From: Antedon bifida
Lineage: Eukaryota; Echinodermata; Crinoidea; Comatulida; Antedonidae
Assembly: GCA_963402885.1 (NCBI GenBank)
Contig: OY727093.1
Location: 24,055,409-24,119,408, forward strand
Length of the DNA stretch: 64,000 nt
Reading direction: 5' to 3'
Shown: piece after piece, positions 11,901 to 40,500 of the stretch
Position numbering within the stretch: the first letter of the stretch is position 1
Layout: each line of letters opens with the position of its first letter
The notes under the pieces: generated by a model
What the model was told of the DNA's origin: nothing
Seen by the model: only the letters and a program-made list of their open reading frames with translations
Database searches by the model: none
Made by a program: the position numbers and the translations under genes

Positions 11901-14872
11901 AATGTTTCGAAAATGTTTTCATCTGGTGTTTATATTAACTATCGTAACTATAAAATTCTTTACGTTAAACCATTCATGAATAAGTAAGTGTATGACAATT
12001 GACAGTTTCGACTTGAAAGTCTTCGTCTGGCAATGACTAGAAGTTAGTGGTTGCTAGGGGTACTGTAGCTATGCTAGTTGTAGAACAACTGCCCTATTCG
12101 TAACCTTTCCCGAAGTTCTTCAGCTTTTCAGGTAAAATGAGCTGATCATAATGGATAACATTAGACAGCAACTTTAAGTGCTTGAATGAGATGTGGTGTT
12201 ACCGCTAGCTTTTGTTTACTGAACAAGCGCATCATAGAACTGCATGGGGAATCACATTTTTACATTCATTAGATTAATACAATGTATAAAGTCTTGCATT
12301 TCACCAAGACTTGATTCCCCAGAGATAAAGACCAATTACTAATGTAAATTAGAAATTCATCCCCGTTGGATGGATTCTTAAAGCTGCATATGCAACAGCT
12401 GGTTTTAAGCATTTATTAATCATTAAACGATAAATTTTATTTAAATTAAATATGTAAAGAACGGTGGAAATATATTTTATAAGGATTTTAAAATTAGGTC
12501 ATGAGTATAAATTTGAACTCCAAAGAGTAGCATTTCAGTAGGTCTCTTTTTAGGCAAAAAAAAGGTAGTTAGTTAGTTTCTCATCTCATTTGAAATGAGA
12601 GGATTTAATATTACAGTTTTAGTCATGTGACGTACCAAACAATGAAGATTATAAGAATATTCACCATTTACTGTACACACCTCAAAATTATATAGTACTG
12701 TAAGTATGTATACAATTTATATAGTAAGTATTTACTTTAAGGGTTCCAAAATTGAATGAGGAGGATGTGAAAATAACAAAGATAAAATTCTAAACACATT
12801 TTAGGCTGTTTATCAAATATTACAAGTAAAACAATCCTCTCACTTAACACTGTTGTTTCTGTATAAAAAACTACTATTCTATAAAATACCATTCATTGTT
12901 ATTGCCCTCACTCCAGTCAGCATAAAATAAATAGTAATTAATTCAATCTATAAAAAGCTTTTGTATGCAAAATATTTTTAAATAAATATGTAATTTTTAT
13001 AATCAAGACAAAAAAATAGATGTCGTTTATCCAATATAGCCTACAATTTAAAATAGAAATTAAGTCGTTATAACATGCAAAACATTAATAACATTAATAA
13101 ATATGATTTACTTGAAACATGAATATTGTGAATGCAATGTTAACAAAAGTGTGGTAACTCACGATATTGGACCTAGAATTGCAGATAAGACACAAATGAT
13201 CTAAAAGGTGAAAATGCTGAAAATCGGAGAGAGAATAGATTAAATACACATCAGTACAAATGTTGAAAACTTATAGATGTTTTCATCCCACCGTGTAAAT
13301 GAGCATTCCTCCGTTCTGTCGTTTACTAATGGAATGAACGGTAACTGTTTGAATGTTGGGATAAACCATTTTGAAGTGAGGGATTATCATTAGAAAATGG
13401 TCTTTTGTTCATGGGACAAATCAGGAAATTTGTGGTTTTCCTTTTAAATTGTGTATGACGATAGTACTATTAATAATATTAACAACAACAATTTTTCTTC
13501 TAAACACAGTATAATAAACAATAACAGTGATCGATATTTCATACAGTCAGACCACTCTTTTGTACTATATTTATTATAGGACATTTTCCAAAATAGATCG
13601 TAAAATTATACTACAATAACGGCCTATCCATATTAATTTTTTAATACTTACAGCACACTTATATTTTCATTAAAATAAATGCTATAGATTTGATATTAAA
13701 GTAATTATTATCATTATTTAGTGTAATTATTGCAAAGTTATCAAATAACGATTCAAATAATTGTGCAATTATACACTAATATGTTGAATTATTCTTATTC
13801 TTTATAAATTGGTTTTCTTGATAGCTGCACTATTAGTACTATCATTTTAATAGTACCAAATATTTTATCAAATACCTATGCTACATTATAAACATAATAG
13901 CCATCTACCTGAACTTTGAAAGTTGCCTTGTATTAACATTTTCAAATTGCAGTAAATTTTGTCACTTGTATATAAAATCCATCAATGTAAAGGACCAAGA
14001 ATTAAAAAGTCTATAAAGAAATACACTAACTATCAAAAAGTAATACTGTATGCAAGCTTTAACATGCATTTGTTTTTTCAATAGTAATTTTTGACAGTTT
14101 ATTATTATGTAATAACTCAAAGTGTTCAGAAATTGCTGGTTAAGGGAATACTTCACACTGACTTACTCTGATTTTACATTGACACAATTGTATAATTGCA
14201 TACTCAAACTAGAAAGCCACTCCGAGAGTGCATACCTCCGCCTACTGTAAAATTCTCCTACATAAGCTTCAGGGTTGGTATTTATCAATATTTGCTTATA
14301 TTTTTGCTTAAGCTGAAATATTTAAGCAAATAATGTCTTAGCATAAAAATTGTCTTAGGCAAATATTACTTGGCGCATGCGCAACGTTAACTACACTCCA
14401 ACAATAGAGGGCAGCAATTTTGGTCTTAAGATAAAAAATCTTTGCTTACGTGTGCATATTACACATTTCTCTTAGCGACGACGATCGATCGTCATTTTCG
14501 TTGGCGGCGCTATAACAATATATCTTAATATCCAAATAATAGAGGGCGCACGCTAGTTACTAAAAATTACGACATTAAATTTGTCTCTATTAATGCATGT
14601 AAAGTATAGGATCAACATAATATTTTCAACGTTTTCTTATATTTTTAAAAATGTAATTGCAAATTTGACGGTGATAATTAGTAAATTATCGATGGGCAAA
14701 GCGCGTACTAGAAATACTTTCAGCAAAGAATAATTGCGCGCACGTGCGTGAGAACGTTTTGCGTTCGATTGATTGATTTATAATTTATAATTTTCGTTCG
14801 TCACATTAGTTCGTTCGTTCGTTTGTAATTACTGGTAATAACGTATGTCCGCTGAATATTATACTTACAAGG
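11901..14872. other. Intergenic, nothing recognised
   Basis: About 3 kb without a gene. From about 14280 the sequence becomes rich in TTTGCTTA/TAAGCAAA words and CpG, and probably belongs to the non-coding left flank of the Harbinger-type element that follows. A TTCG tandem run sits at 14799-14822. Confidence 0.5.
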
Positions 14873-15591
14873 ATGGAAAAGGCAGAAAAAAAAAGAAATG
14901 TTAATTTCACAGCATCGGAGATATCGGCATTAATTGACGGAATCACTAAAAGGAAAAATGTAATTAACGGCAGATTAAGCAACGTAATTACAGGACAATA
15001 AAAAAAACGGGCTTGGGAGGGTGTGTCAATGGATGTTGCTGCCGTGTCAAAAGTTCCTCGGAGTATCGAGGAACTTAAGAAAAAGTGGTCAAATATTAAA
15101 GTATGGAATGGAAACGGTAAAGACAGGTGGAGGGGCTGGACCTGCACCTCTAGATGAAGAGTGCCAGAAGGTGTTGGCCACTATTGGTGATGCCGCCATT
15201 TATGGCATCGATGGTGGTATCAAAAGCACCGATGACAACATAACAACTTATGATGAAGGTAATGTTTTATTAATTTTATTATATACTATGCGTATATAAA
15301 ATAATAATACCGTCCACCCAGAACGTCCATCATTTATTAAATATTTTGATTAACAGAAAATGGGACTGGCGAAATCTCTTGGATAGACGTGATAGGATGC
15401 ATCACCAATACACCATCTGCAAAGACGTCCGCATCAAGGCCTACTACGACAATCAATTCCGAGCTAGAGCTATGAAGAGTCCAACAGGAGCGTTTAGAAA
15501 TAGAAAAGCAGAGATTACAAATTGAAAAGGAGAGATTGCAAATCGAAAGGAGAGGTTACAAATTGAGAAAGCAAAGAAGAACGAAATTTAG
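14873..15591 (+). pseudogene. Harbinger Myb/SANT-like ORF, broken
   Basis: This is the remains of the DNA-binding partner protein of a Harbinger transposon. The start at 14873 opens a Myb/SANT-like domain (FTASEISALIDGI, then KKRAWE, then RSIEELKKKWSNIK). A GGGAGPAPL linker and a C-terminal coiled coil with repeats of the type RLQIEKERLQIE follow. An intron of 98 bp is plausible (GT at 15259, AG at 15356) and rejoins in frame. Lesions: TAA at 14999-15001, a frameshift near 15105, TGA at 15473-15475, and a one-base loss near 15550 before the TAG at 15589. It faces the transposase remnant at 15794-16705, as in intact Harbinger elements. Confidence 0.75.
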
Positions 15592-15793
15592 GCATATCAA
15601 CAGTTTTATATTTTATCAATTGTTCATCAAATGTATATAGATTATAAATAAATATATTAATATAAATAATAATATTTAAATATATATATATAAAATCATC
15701 AACCGTTTTATTAACCGATACAGCAGATTAATAACAAATATAAACGCTCATATAAACTATATCTGTGTGTGTTTTATGAGGCTTTTCATTGCG
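15592..15793. other. Spacer between convergent Harbinger genes
   Basis: An AT-rich 200-bp gap containing an AATAAA on each strand orientation, consistent with shared 3' ends of the two convergent pseudogenes. Confidence 0.5.
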
Positions 15794-16705
15794 CTAATTT
15801 ACCATTAATTGCCGACGTATTGCGTTTGCTTCAGCATGTCTATCATTCATCATGACATCATTGACATTGTCTCCGTTCATTGGTAGCTCTTCGTTGGGCA
15901 AGAGGGGAATGTGGATTGTCATGTTGTGCAAAATTGCAACTGCCATTATTGTTTGGCAGCAACGTTTTGGGCTGTACTGCAGAGTACCACCACTGCGATG
16001 AACGCATCTAAAGCGACTTTTCATGACGCCGAAACACCTTTCAATGACATTTCTTGCCTGTGCATGTCTGTTGTTAAAATGTTGTTCCTCCTCTGTATTT
16101 GGATTATTGATTGGTGTCATTAACCACTCGCGTAACGGATACCCACTATCGCCTAAAAGAATAAATCATTACGTTAATTAAATGTGAGACATTTTGAACA
16201 TTTTAAATATTATTATATTTAATTTGTTATAAGTAGGCCTACTATATTATTAGGGCCTATATACATTACATTTTAAACCGCCTGTTTTAAAATTAATTTT
16301 GAAACAAGGAAACTATGAGAACTTGACGTCATAAGATATTATATTATTATATGTTACATTATTATATTATAGGCTATAATTTCGGCCCGGCCTACCTAAC
16401 AAAAATCCTTGAGGAATCAATCCATCCTGAAAACGACGTCCAATGGTTGAGTTGCTCAAAATAAATGAGTCATGACTACTACTACCGGGATACTTAATAA
16501 AACCACATCTAAAAACTTAAGATTTGAATCGCAAATCGCTTGGACATTGATAGAGTGGTATGCTTTTCTATTTACATATACATGCTCATCGATAGATGGA
16601 GCTTTTATAGCAACATGAGTGCCATCTATCGCACCAAGAATATTAGGAAATCTGTATTTTCTAAAAAAGTGTTGTTGAATGGATTTGATTTTCCCTATCC
16701 ATCGG
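15794..16705 (-). pseudogene. Harbinger (HARBI1-like) transposase, broken
   Basis: DDE nuclease of the PIF/Harbinger superfamily, which cuts and moves the transposon DNA. First part (16705 down to 16396): FFRKYRFPNILGAIDGTH, with the first catalytic Asp, then KAYHSINVQAICDSNLKFLD. After a frameshift near 16495-16501 it continues KYPGSSSHDS...GFLLG. An intron is likely (GT at 16395, AG at 16153), splicing in frame into GDSGYPLREWL (second Asp) and then NVIERCFGVMKSRFRC (the Glu region) and an LHN motif, ending at the TAG at 15794. An in-frame TAG at 16695-16697 and absence of the N-terminal helix-turn-helix region show that the 5' part is gone. This is not a domesticated gene by the evidence here. 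Confidence 0.85.
16153..16395 (-). other. Intron of the Harbinger transposase remnant
   Basis: On the minus strand the preceding exon ends TTGTTAG before GTAGGC, and the next begins after CTTTTAG with GCGATAGTGGG. Joining them restores the family motif LLGDSGYPL, which supports a real intron rather than an insertion. Confidence 0.65.
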
Positions 16706-18683
16706 GAAAATGATGTGACGCCTCATAACTCGATTGATTGCCAGCGTGACTTGCTTGATCACAAATTATAATTCTTGCTTCTTGTACAAAAATAAAGTTT
16801 TTTGGACAAGTAGTTTTTGAGAAAATGCAATTTCAGTTTACTTGTTACTTTAAGACTGCTCACCGGCTTTTGAAAAATTCTGTCCTATCTTTTAACACCA
16901 GCAAGTCTGAAAAGTATACTAAAAAGTGGTCCAGAATTAGGACCATTGTCTCAAATGGTCTCAAATTTTAATGGAATGGTCCTTGACCACATATCTGTAT
17001 ATTTATTTTGGTAAAGATCTTGTAATTACTTTTTGAGTAATCCTGCTCAAACAAACACACGCGATCATTTACATATACCTCCTTGGCGGGATTAAAATAT
17101 GAAATAATCTATAGTATTTGTTTGTACTTATGTTAGTTACACAGTACAAACAGTTTTTTAAAGCTATAACATAGTAATCAATCTATTTATTCATCACCAA
17201 AAATAAAAGGTCAAACATCAGTAAATTTGGTTTGCTGAATACAGCATATAAACAGAGGCATTGAGTATGCATTAAATGTAAGCCCAGATTGAGATATAAA
17301 TAAATGTTAAAATGTAAAACCCGACTAAGTACTTCTGAGTCCTTAAAAACTTTCTTAAAATAACTGAATTAATGGCACTGTCAGATCACACTTAAGCTCC
17401 CAATTACCATGGATATCTTTTATATAATATTTTTTACTTCGATCATGTACAGATGTTAATTATAGAAAAGTTCAATTGAAATAGGTCTATTCAAAAGAAT
17501 AGAACAGCAACTTTCTTTTTTAAAAAAATGTATGGTCCCCCTGAAAAATATACACAGTATATATATATATATTTTGGATGAATATGCAATTTTAATGTCA
17601 TATTATTAATATTAGTTAACCAAAAAAAAGCCCAAAATATTTACCTGGAAAAATTGTAATTTAAAGCAAAAAATAGTCATACAACAGTTTTTTTTTTTTT
17701 GGGACACAGCTGTAAGCTAATTTGAAACATCCAACTCAGGAATAAACTCCTTTACTTTTATACCCAACATATATTGGTTTGACCTATCAAAATGGTTAAT
17801 TTTTCTTGACAAGCAAGTGTACTCAGCATTTAGGAATTTGATTATATCCCAACAGGGTAGGATTAAATCTGAGTATGATTGTTATCAAATCAATCCAATT
17901 GACAAGATACCCTTGCAGAATCTGTTAAAAATCAGGATGAGCTTAATGTTTTAGAAGACTATTGCCATTGTATATAATTGTATCATAATCTTTATTTACA
18001 ATGAAATCCCTATGGGAAGCCATTTAATTGGACTGAAAGTTATCTTTGTTTGTTGCCGTTAATGAACAATTTTCGCCCTCGCAGTATTCATTAAGTTTTA
18101 GTTAATGCACAATAAAGGCCAGTTTAAAAATACCACTAATTTATGGTAATGTAAAATGCATGAATGCTTTGTGTAAACACCTCTTGTATGGTATGCACCT
18201 CAGTGTGTGTAACGACGTGAAAGTGTATTAAAATCAAAAGGCAAATTACTGAAAAAATGACAATGCGTATGTATCAGTGGCTGGTTCTTAATGGATACAA
18301 ATAAAATAAGCAAAAAGCTGAAAATCAAAACGATAAAAGTAAAATAGTAAGAAATTGCAAAGCTTTTTGGGTATGTACTGTATTATTAAATACATTAATA
18401 AATAATATTGTGGTAATAATTTCATAGAAAAAAATTCAAACTAGTGTATCATTAGCTCCAAGATCAAGTTTATAAAAAAATACTTAAAATGTATTTCAAA
18501 ATCCTCAGTAGGATCAGTATCAACTTGTTTTCCATTTAAGAATTAGTAAATATCAAACACAAAAAGCCTTCCAAATTGTCTCACCAAATAGCCAACTCTC
18601 TGAAAACTTTCCCAAAAAAACACTTTTTTCCAACCTTTTCTTTACCATGAAAAACACTTTTGAAAAACTCAGGAATTTTTGTC
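16706..18683. other. Intergenic, nothing recognised
   Basis: AT-rich, including a TA run (17561-17572) and a T12 tract near 17689-17700. The Harbinger homology stops sharply near 16705, so the element's right end is deleted or replaced. Confidence 0.55.
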
Positions 18684-18816
18684 AAAAGCTCTGTATACAC
18701 TATCAAACTTGATGTGACAAAAACATGTGATGTGCCCATATGATGTATGATATGATGACATCATATCACTACCATTATTTGGGCATGCCACACTTTTTTC
18801 AACTTTATACACTAAC
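18684..18816. mobile_element. MITE, TACACTATCAAACTT family, copy 1
   Basis: The left arm contains AGCTCTGTATACACTATC then AAACTTGATGTGACAAAAA. The right arm, reverse complemented, gives TTAGTGTATAAAGTTGAAAA and then a TGATATGATGTCATCATATC palindromic centre. The family is also seen at 23080-23170 and 33189-33309. Non-coding. Confidence 0.65.
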
Positions 18817-19307
18817 ATAAATGTTAAGGAAAAATTGATTTTATTTTATTCTCAAAATATATGGGGGGGGGGATGGACAGCTGGAATGATGCATCCCCAC
18901 CCCTAAGACAACTATCAAACCTTGTATTTATCCCAGATTAATGTATACTTACTATAAACACATTCTATGCCACTGACTCTTCTTGGAGATATTAAAGAAA
19001 TTAAAAATGACATCGTATTGCTTGGATGAAATCGGATAATCAAATGTTGAATTAGTTCAGTTTACAGTGTGTCAACATATTTCAGCTCAAACATTAGGAA
19101 CGTGCAGTAGGCCATAGAAACGAAAAGACTCTGCTGAAACAAATTAAAATAGTTATTTAGACAAAATTTAGACACGAACAATGTAGATCAACAATATATT
19201 CATTTTGTTGACTAATTGTTTTGAAATGTATTTATTATTTTTTCATTTGTCATGATGATTACTGTGTATTGTATCTATTGTCTGAATAAACAATTATTTG
19301 GATATAG
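18817..19307. other. Intergenic, nothing recognised
   Basis: AT-rich; includes a G10 tract near 18863-18872. No gene. Confidence 0.55.
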
Positions 19308-19311
19308 TCTT

Positions 19312-19879
19312 AAAGACACCTTCCCTAGACACCTTCCCTACAATTTGTGACGTTTTGTAAAAATAATACATATATATTACTTAAAAACCATGTCATTCCT
19401 TGTCTTAATGTACGTTTTATGGTAAATTATGATAAAAAGTGAGAAACAATGCACTACCTAAGTAGCTCATGGCGATTGACCTCTCGTGGACGGTCTTTAG
19501 GCCTAGCGTAGCTAGGCTTAGTTTGTAGGCCTAGCTGGTAAACATCGGTAACGTACGAACATCGTACGCTAGCTATATACCTAGCCTGACGATGTATAGT
19601 TGCTGCATTAATTGTCTTTCTATTTTTGCCAGAAGTCGTTGATACAAATTGGGGAAAACCCGGTATAATTTCGCTGAAAAGTTAGGAGTCTTCCATTTGT
19701 TTTGGCCTCACGATCGATTGAAAAGTGGGTGAATTACAGAAGAAAAACAAAAATATCAATCCACACGCAATGCATTTTGGGATTTATAGCAGGCCGCTTT
19801 AATTATTAGAATCAACTTATTTTTCACATTTTTAACCGTTTAAAGACGAAAAAAGTTATCGCAATAGGACCATATAGTA
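19312..19879. mobile_element. TTAA-flanked element, copy 2, right end lost
   Basis: Closely matches 993-1553 in the same orientation, including GATCGACCTCTCGTGGACGG-type and TGCATTAATTGTCTTTC segments, and starts after TTAA at 19310-19313. It has a small internal duplication of ACACCTTCCCTA near the left end. Similarity stops after CATATAGTA, and the terminal inverted repeat of copy 1 is not found, so the right end is truncated or replaced. Confidence 0.75.
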
Positions 19880-20121
19880 ACAAAAAATGCGTTATTTCTA
19901 TCAAATTATGTATCCTTAGCTTGATTTTTTTAGACTTAAACTGTAGTTGTAGAATAAATAGATTATTAAAACAAATACTTAGTGATCTTTTGAAATTTTA
20001 GTTTGTTTTATTGAAAATTATTAAGTTTTAAAATGACTACTTCAATAAGTCTATTCCAAACCATTGCTGACCTTGTAGTCACTCATGCAGGTTGAACACA
20101 TTTTTTGGTTGGCTAGCAACC

Positions 20122-20171
20122 ACGCAGCGCCACCTATCGTCCACGCAGCGCCACCTACCGTCGTGACGTCA
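20122..20171 (+). repeat. Short tandem repeat plus CRE-like TGACGTCA
   Basis: CACGCAGCGCCACCTA occurs twice in tandem (about 20121-20158), followed by TGACGTCA at 20164-20171, the full palindromic CREB/ATF consensus. It lies in a locally GC-richer patch but no transcription unit nearby is evident. Confidence 0.5.
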
Positions 20172-20425
20172 GCATTGCAGAACTCTATAGATGTTCCCAT
20201 TAATTAATTAAAATCTAAAGCTAATTTAAATGCCTTTTTGTTCAAAATTAGTACATATAACGCTCCAGAAATGTACTTCCATCCCTAAAAACCAATCATA
20301 ACATTCAAATCGTGGCGAAAGTACAAAATAGGTGGCACTGTTGTATTTAAAAAGCAATAGTATTTAGTATAAAACAAAATATTTTCCAAACGCGAAAAGA
20401 TTTTTTTTTCGTACACGAAAAAAGT

Positions 20426-20449
20426 ACTATTAAACGATCGTTTAATAGT
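20426..20449. repeat. Perfect 24-bp palindrome
   Basis: Two 12-base arms (ACTATTAAACGA and its reverse complement) abut with no loop, centred on CGATCG at 20435-20440. Function unknown; it could be fused transposon termini. Confidence 0.8.
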
Positions 20450-21270
20450 GCATACTATTGCATGCCGTGTGACCTACATTTGTCCAATCAAGTGACAGGA
20501 ATTTATTTAGGCCTAGGGCCTAGGTGTTATATAATAATTAATATTAATAATAAATAATACTACTATCTAGGCCTATAATTACTACATTTCTGCATTGAAA
20601 TCATGTCTAGTATGTGATAAACAACAACTTTAAGCCTAGGCCTATCCATAGTTTCCTCAGGCCTAGACATCATTCATATTACATTGTTACTAGCCTACTC
20701 CCTCTCCTTCTGCCACCGACCCATCCATCTCCTACCACGTTTTTACCAAAATTGCCCAGGGCAGGCTGATGATGATTGGCCTACTCTAGTGGCCTAGCTA
20801 GGCATTTTGGCCTGGGTCTACCCTACCTACTAGGGCCTAGAGTAGTAGAACCATAGGTTCTCCATATTTGTTTACAATGCTCTAAACTAAAAGACAGGAT
20901 AACTAAAAGGTTACTCACATTTCTAAACAAACAAATTAAATGTAAAACAGCATGCAGCAACACACTTCTGCTGTTTATATTTTGATGATGGGGAAAACTT
21001 TGACGGCGACAGAGGGCGACATCAATGTTGGCTGCTGGATAATTTTTATAATAGCTGCTTGTTTTGGCAAATTTGTTTTGAGAATTATTGCTCCTTATTA
21101 TAATGTTTCGTCATCTGTAAATATTTCCATGATTGTTTTTAAACAACGGTTAAAATAAAACTTGATATTATTATTATTCACATAGTCATGGTGATTCTCA
21201 TCAACACTGGTCATTATAAACAATAAAAATAAAACTGAAATAAATAAAAAATCAAACAGATTGGGTTTTC
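20450..21270. other. Intergenic, AGGCCT-rich
   Basis: Contains a dense cluster of CCTAGG/AGGCCT words (20510-20850) and a 68-codon frame (20952-21158) with no domain. It lies beyond the likely 3' end of the beta-catenin gene. Confidence 0.5.
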
Positions 21271-22437
21271 CTACAAAGCAAAAGGCAATTTATTCAATTA
21301 TAGCATAACATTACATAAAGCACTCAAATTTCTTACATAGTTTAAAAAAAAAATAGAGGCATAAAGAAAAAATTGTAGAGAGATATTGATCCCATACAGG
21401 CTATATTCTCAAATGACAGAAAGAGATGACTGATTCACGATAAGATCAATGGTTGCACACTGTATACAAGAACAGCAACGAGAATACGGATTTACATTAT
21501 TGAGAAATTATAAATAAGTTAAAATTGACGCTTACTACCTACATTATCAGATTTTACATGTATTATATTATATGATAGCTAACACTTACTGTACAACTAT
21601 GCAACATCTAATAACAAATTTTTTTATTTAAAAAAAACTGTACAAATTACAGAAGCGATAATTCCTGCACATACATCAAAGATGTGCATTGTCCTCTGTA
21701 ACAGAATTGATTATTATTATTCAAAATCAAGGTAGACTAAGCAAAATATCAACTAATAACTACAAATAATTAAAGTTTAATAGTTAGTAAAAAATAAATA
21801 AATTACATTGGTAAACATTTTCACGAAAAAAAAGAAGACAAAGACAATTAATTATTTAAAGGAAAATTAAACAAACATGACAAATTAAACTAAAATGAGA
21901 AGCGAGATTATTTGCTGCTTAGGTAACTATTGCTTTTTCTTCCCACCACGACTATCAACAAATTTGATGATTTTCAGTAAGGAAACTCAAAGCAATTTGT
22001 AACATGCTTTCAAATAAAATCGTTAAAAATGTACAAAATGAAACAAGATATGATACGTTTGTCCCGTTTTAAAATGATATAGAACATTTTAAAATATATG
22101 CATTGCCCCTGCGTAACATCCACATTTTGACAATAAAAAAGCACTGATATGAACATTTTTTAACGATATGCTTTTGATGTTGGCTTGTATGCCAATCTTG
22201 CTAATATATACTTATTACTGAAATAATTCAAACTATGGCTAATACGGTAGATTACATACAGTATCTGCACTCCTATTTAACAAATGTCTGGATAGGTTGG
22301 TTTTTTTAAATTCTATACATAGAATAAAATTTGGGTTTTACCTTTCTACACACAGAAAGAAGTTGGTATTAAACCATTTACTCTTACTCTTATTAGCTTC
22401 TGTATTTAACTTTTCATAAAAATCATGGCGGACACTC
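21271..22437 (-). other. Likely 3' UTR of beta-catenin
   Basis: The sequence after the beta-catenin stop codon is unbroken and non-coding. On the minus strand AATAAA occurs at 21289-21294 and again near 21622-21630, either of which could serve polyadenylation. The end is inferred from these signals only. Confidence 0.4.
21289..21294 (-). terminator. Candidate polyadenylation signal AATAAA
   Basis: TTTATT on the plus strand, about 1.15 kb downstream of the beta-catenin stop codon. Chance occurrence is likely in AT-rich DNA, so support is weak. Confidence 0.3.
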
Positions 22438-37520
<15,083 letters not shown>

Positions 37521-37535
<15 letters not shown>

Positions 37536-37567
37536 CTCCAGTCAAACTTAACTTTTTGTCCAAATAT
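37521..37567 (-). CDS. CTNNB1: Beta-catenin first coding exon with start codon
   Basis: The ATG at 37535-37533 opens MEAQQ and then the donor GTAATA. An in-frame TGA nine bases upstream rules out a longer protein. Bases 37536-37567 would be 5' UTR, entered through a weak acceptor (TTGACAG). A start exon with only a few codons just before the degron exon matches the human gene layout. Confidence 0.85.
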
Positions 37568-40500
37568 CTGTCAATTAAATAAATAAAAATATTAATAGTA
37601 AAAAGCAGATGACTAAAATACTGTTTACAGTACTTCGTGTAGGTAGAGTATTTCTTGAAAAAGCAAACAACTCTGAAACACTAATTCAAAATAATAGAGA
37701 ATTTAATTATATACTTTAGTTGATAAAACAAGACAATAACAATGAAAAGTACTTAGTTAACACCTTAATGAAAATAATCATAGTGAATCACTCAGCTATT
37801 ATGGGAGTGGTACAATACTGTATGTATACACTAATTGTTTTATATAGTAAACAATAAAATAGTAAACAAAAAAAAGCACACTTGTGTCAAATGGTTTCAA
37901 GTGTAAACTTGTTAAATTTGTACAACTTAAATTAGCAAGGTAGGCTATACTAAACCACTAGAATGCATACCAGCATTATACTGTATAACCTTATGTCTAA
38001 ATTACAATCTGAATTTGATTACAAAACCCACTGCTTTTAATAATAGAATATAACCATTAATCTGTACTGTATGAAAAATGCTAATACATTAACAAAACTT
38101 TCAATGATTCACATGATTGCTGACTAGCTTCCCCATCATTTATCAACTGAATAATTCCAAGTAATTGAACATTGAAATAATTCAAATATATGTTGTAAGA
38201 TTTGTCATGCCACAATAATAAATGAAAACTAAATAAATCCTGGACATTAACATAAAATAATGAATATATAGAAACCGACAGTGGGCAGGTAAGCAAGACT
38301 GAGCTCTTAACAATAACTAAATTACACTTTTTCATAAACTACACTATAAAAACATATCAATGCCATAAAGAAACGTTTTAATTAACCTGAAATTACTACA
38401 GAAATAAATAGAAATTGGAATAAAAAGGGAGACATTTTTGTATCTTGATTTAAGGAAGCTTTGGCAAGCCTAGACTCATAAAATAGCAGGGACCAAAACC
38501 AAAATAGTTGCATAAAAAAACTGCCTTCAAAATCACTGCTACACATGTATAACTGCTAAAGACATAATCAATAGTTATTTTTAAACTCTTAACAATATAC
38601 TAATTATACAGTATACTTACAGCTAAAGTTGATGATAATAATCACAATATTTGGAATGGTAAACACCTGCATATAGGATACATGTACAGTAGGTTTAAAT
38701 GAATGTCTTTTGAATCAAACTATGCCAGTGATCATACTTTAAGCACAAACCAAGTGTAAAAATGCAAGTCAGCTACGTTCACTAAATGTCTCTTGAATAT
38801 CTCAATAAACAAACTACCTTCCTGTTTGGCGTACTTCACTTTTATAAACAGAGAAACTGCCGACAACACTTTATTCTCACTTTTAATAAAAAGTGAATGC
38901 TTGAAATCAAGAGAAATCATTACAATGACTTTACAACTATTGTTAAAAAACAATCACACAAATGATATACATCTAGAAAAACAACTACATTTCAAAAGAA
39001 TGTTGAATGAAAACAAAAACATCATTTTTATATCCGTATTTATTCAAATAAATGCCCTGCATTGAATAAACTCCCATTATAACATCGAAAAACAAATAAA
39101 AACACCACAGTGCCCTTTTTTCTCCTCAAATAAACACATTTTGAAAGAATTTTTAGTATATTTTATCACTTTTTAATATCAATTGTTATATTTTTTCTTA
39201 TTTAGAGAAAATTTATTTATTTTACTATATTACACAAAAAAATAAACGCCTTCTTAGAATAAACGCCTCAATAAAAACCCATATGCTACTGTAGATAGTA
39301 ATGTGTGTAAAAATTAAACAAATGCTTAGATTTTAGAGTTCAAATATTGTACTGTAGAAACTGTACAACAATATACTGTGTAAGTCTCAATAGTGAAATA
39401 TTGATGATATTTAATCAAATCATTTATTGATAATTAGAAACATCCAAGCTGCATTATCCAGAAAAACTAATCAATTATGAATTGTCAATTTTAATTTCTG
39501 AGCAAGTAATACAATCATCTTTAAAAATATGTAAAGTAGTGGAAAATAAACATTACTGTATTTAATAAGAAATACTGTATAAAAAAGAACAAAAATTAAA
39601 TATTTAATAAAGAATATCTCTAAACGTACAGTATATTACATATCCCCCCACCACTACCAAAAAGTATAATTACTCTAAATGTTGTACATCAATAAAAATT
39701 AATTTTAAATGATGGAGATTGATAACTATATTTCAGAATAACATTTCATATCCAAAAATGCATGGCCACAGTAAATATTAAAATTTTAAAAGAATGATGT
39801 AATAATAAAAATCTTATACGGAAATTTAACTTTCGGTCAAAAAAGAAAATCATTAAGTATAGACATTGCTTGAGAAACTGAACTCTTTGATGAGCCTACA
39901 AACTTAGTTTATCTTAAGACCCCTCAGGGGAGTTGATATCCCTGTAGGAAGCAATACTCAAGTAAATCTCCCACTTCATTTCCTACTCAATTTGGGATTG
40001 CTTCATATGAACAAGTCATTCGCAATTAGTAAAGCTAACACAAACATCTTAACAAACTACCACCAGAGATTCGCAAAGGTGTCATGGTGTAAAGTTTTGA
40101 GTAATGGTACTACTGTATATGTTTCAGCTGATCCTCACAAACCTTGCAAAAGGAATTAATGTCACATTCTGTACACTGAATAAGAAAAATGTAAGCAGAA
40201 TATATAGAACTAATGTTTTATTGTAGTTAATTTAACAGACAAAATAACTTAACATAAACATATTACACACATTTTGATTTAGAAAAATGATTTGAATTGT
40301 TGCACATAAAAAATAGTGGATAAAATAGTGATAAATAACAAAATTCAAACAGTGTGATTATTAAAATAATTCTATTTAGCCTGAGCCAAAATTGAAGTAT
40401 AAAGAATATTGTTTATAGTACTATGGTATCTGACCAAAACTATAGGCCTAGCTAGGCACTCTGATGGCTGGGCACTGCCGCCACTGCTGGTCAAAACAAG

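Noticed and set aside
15021-15299. 92-codon open frame as an intact gene
   Set aside because: It is one frame of the broken Harbinger SANT gene; the domain continues across frames with stops and shifts.
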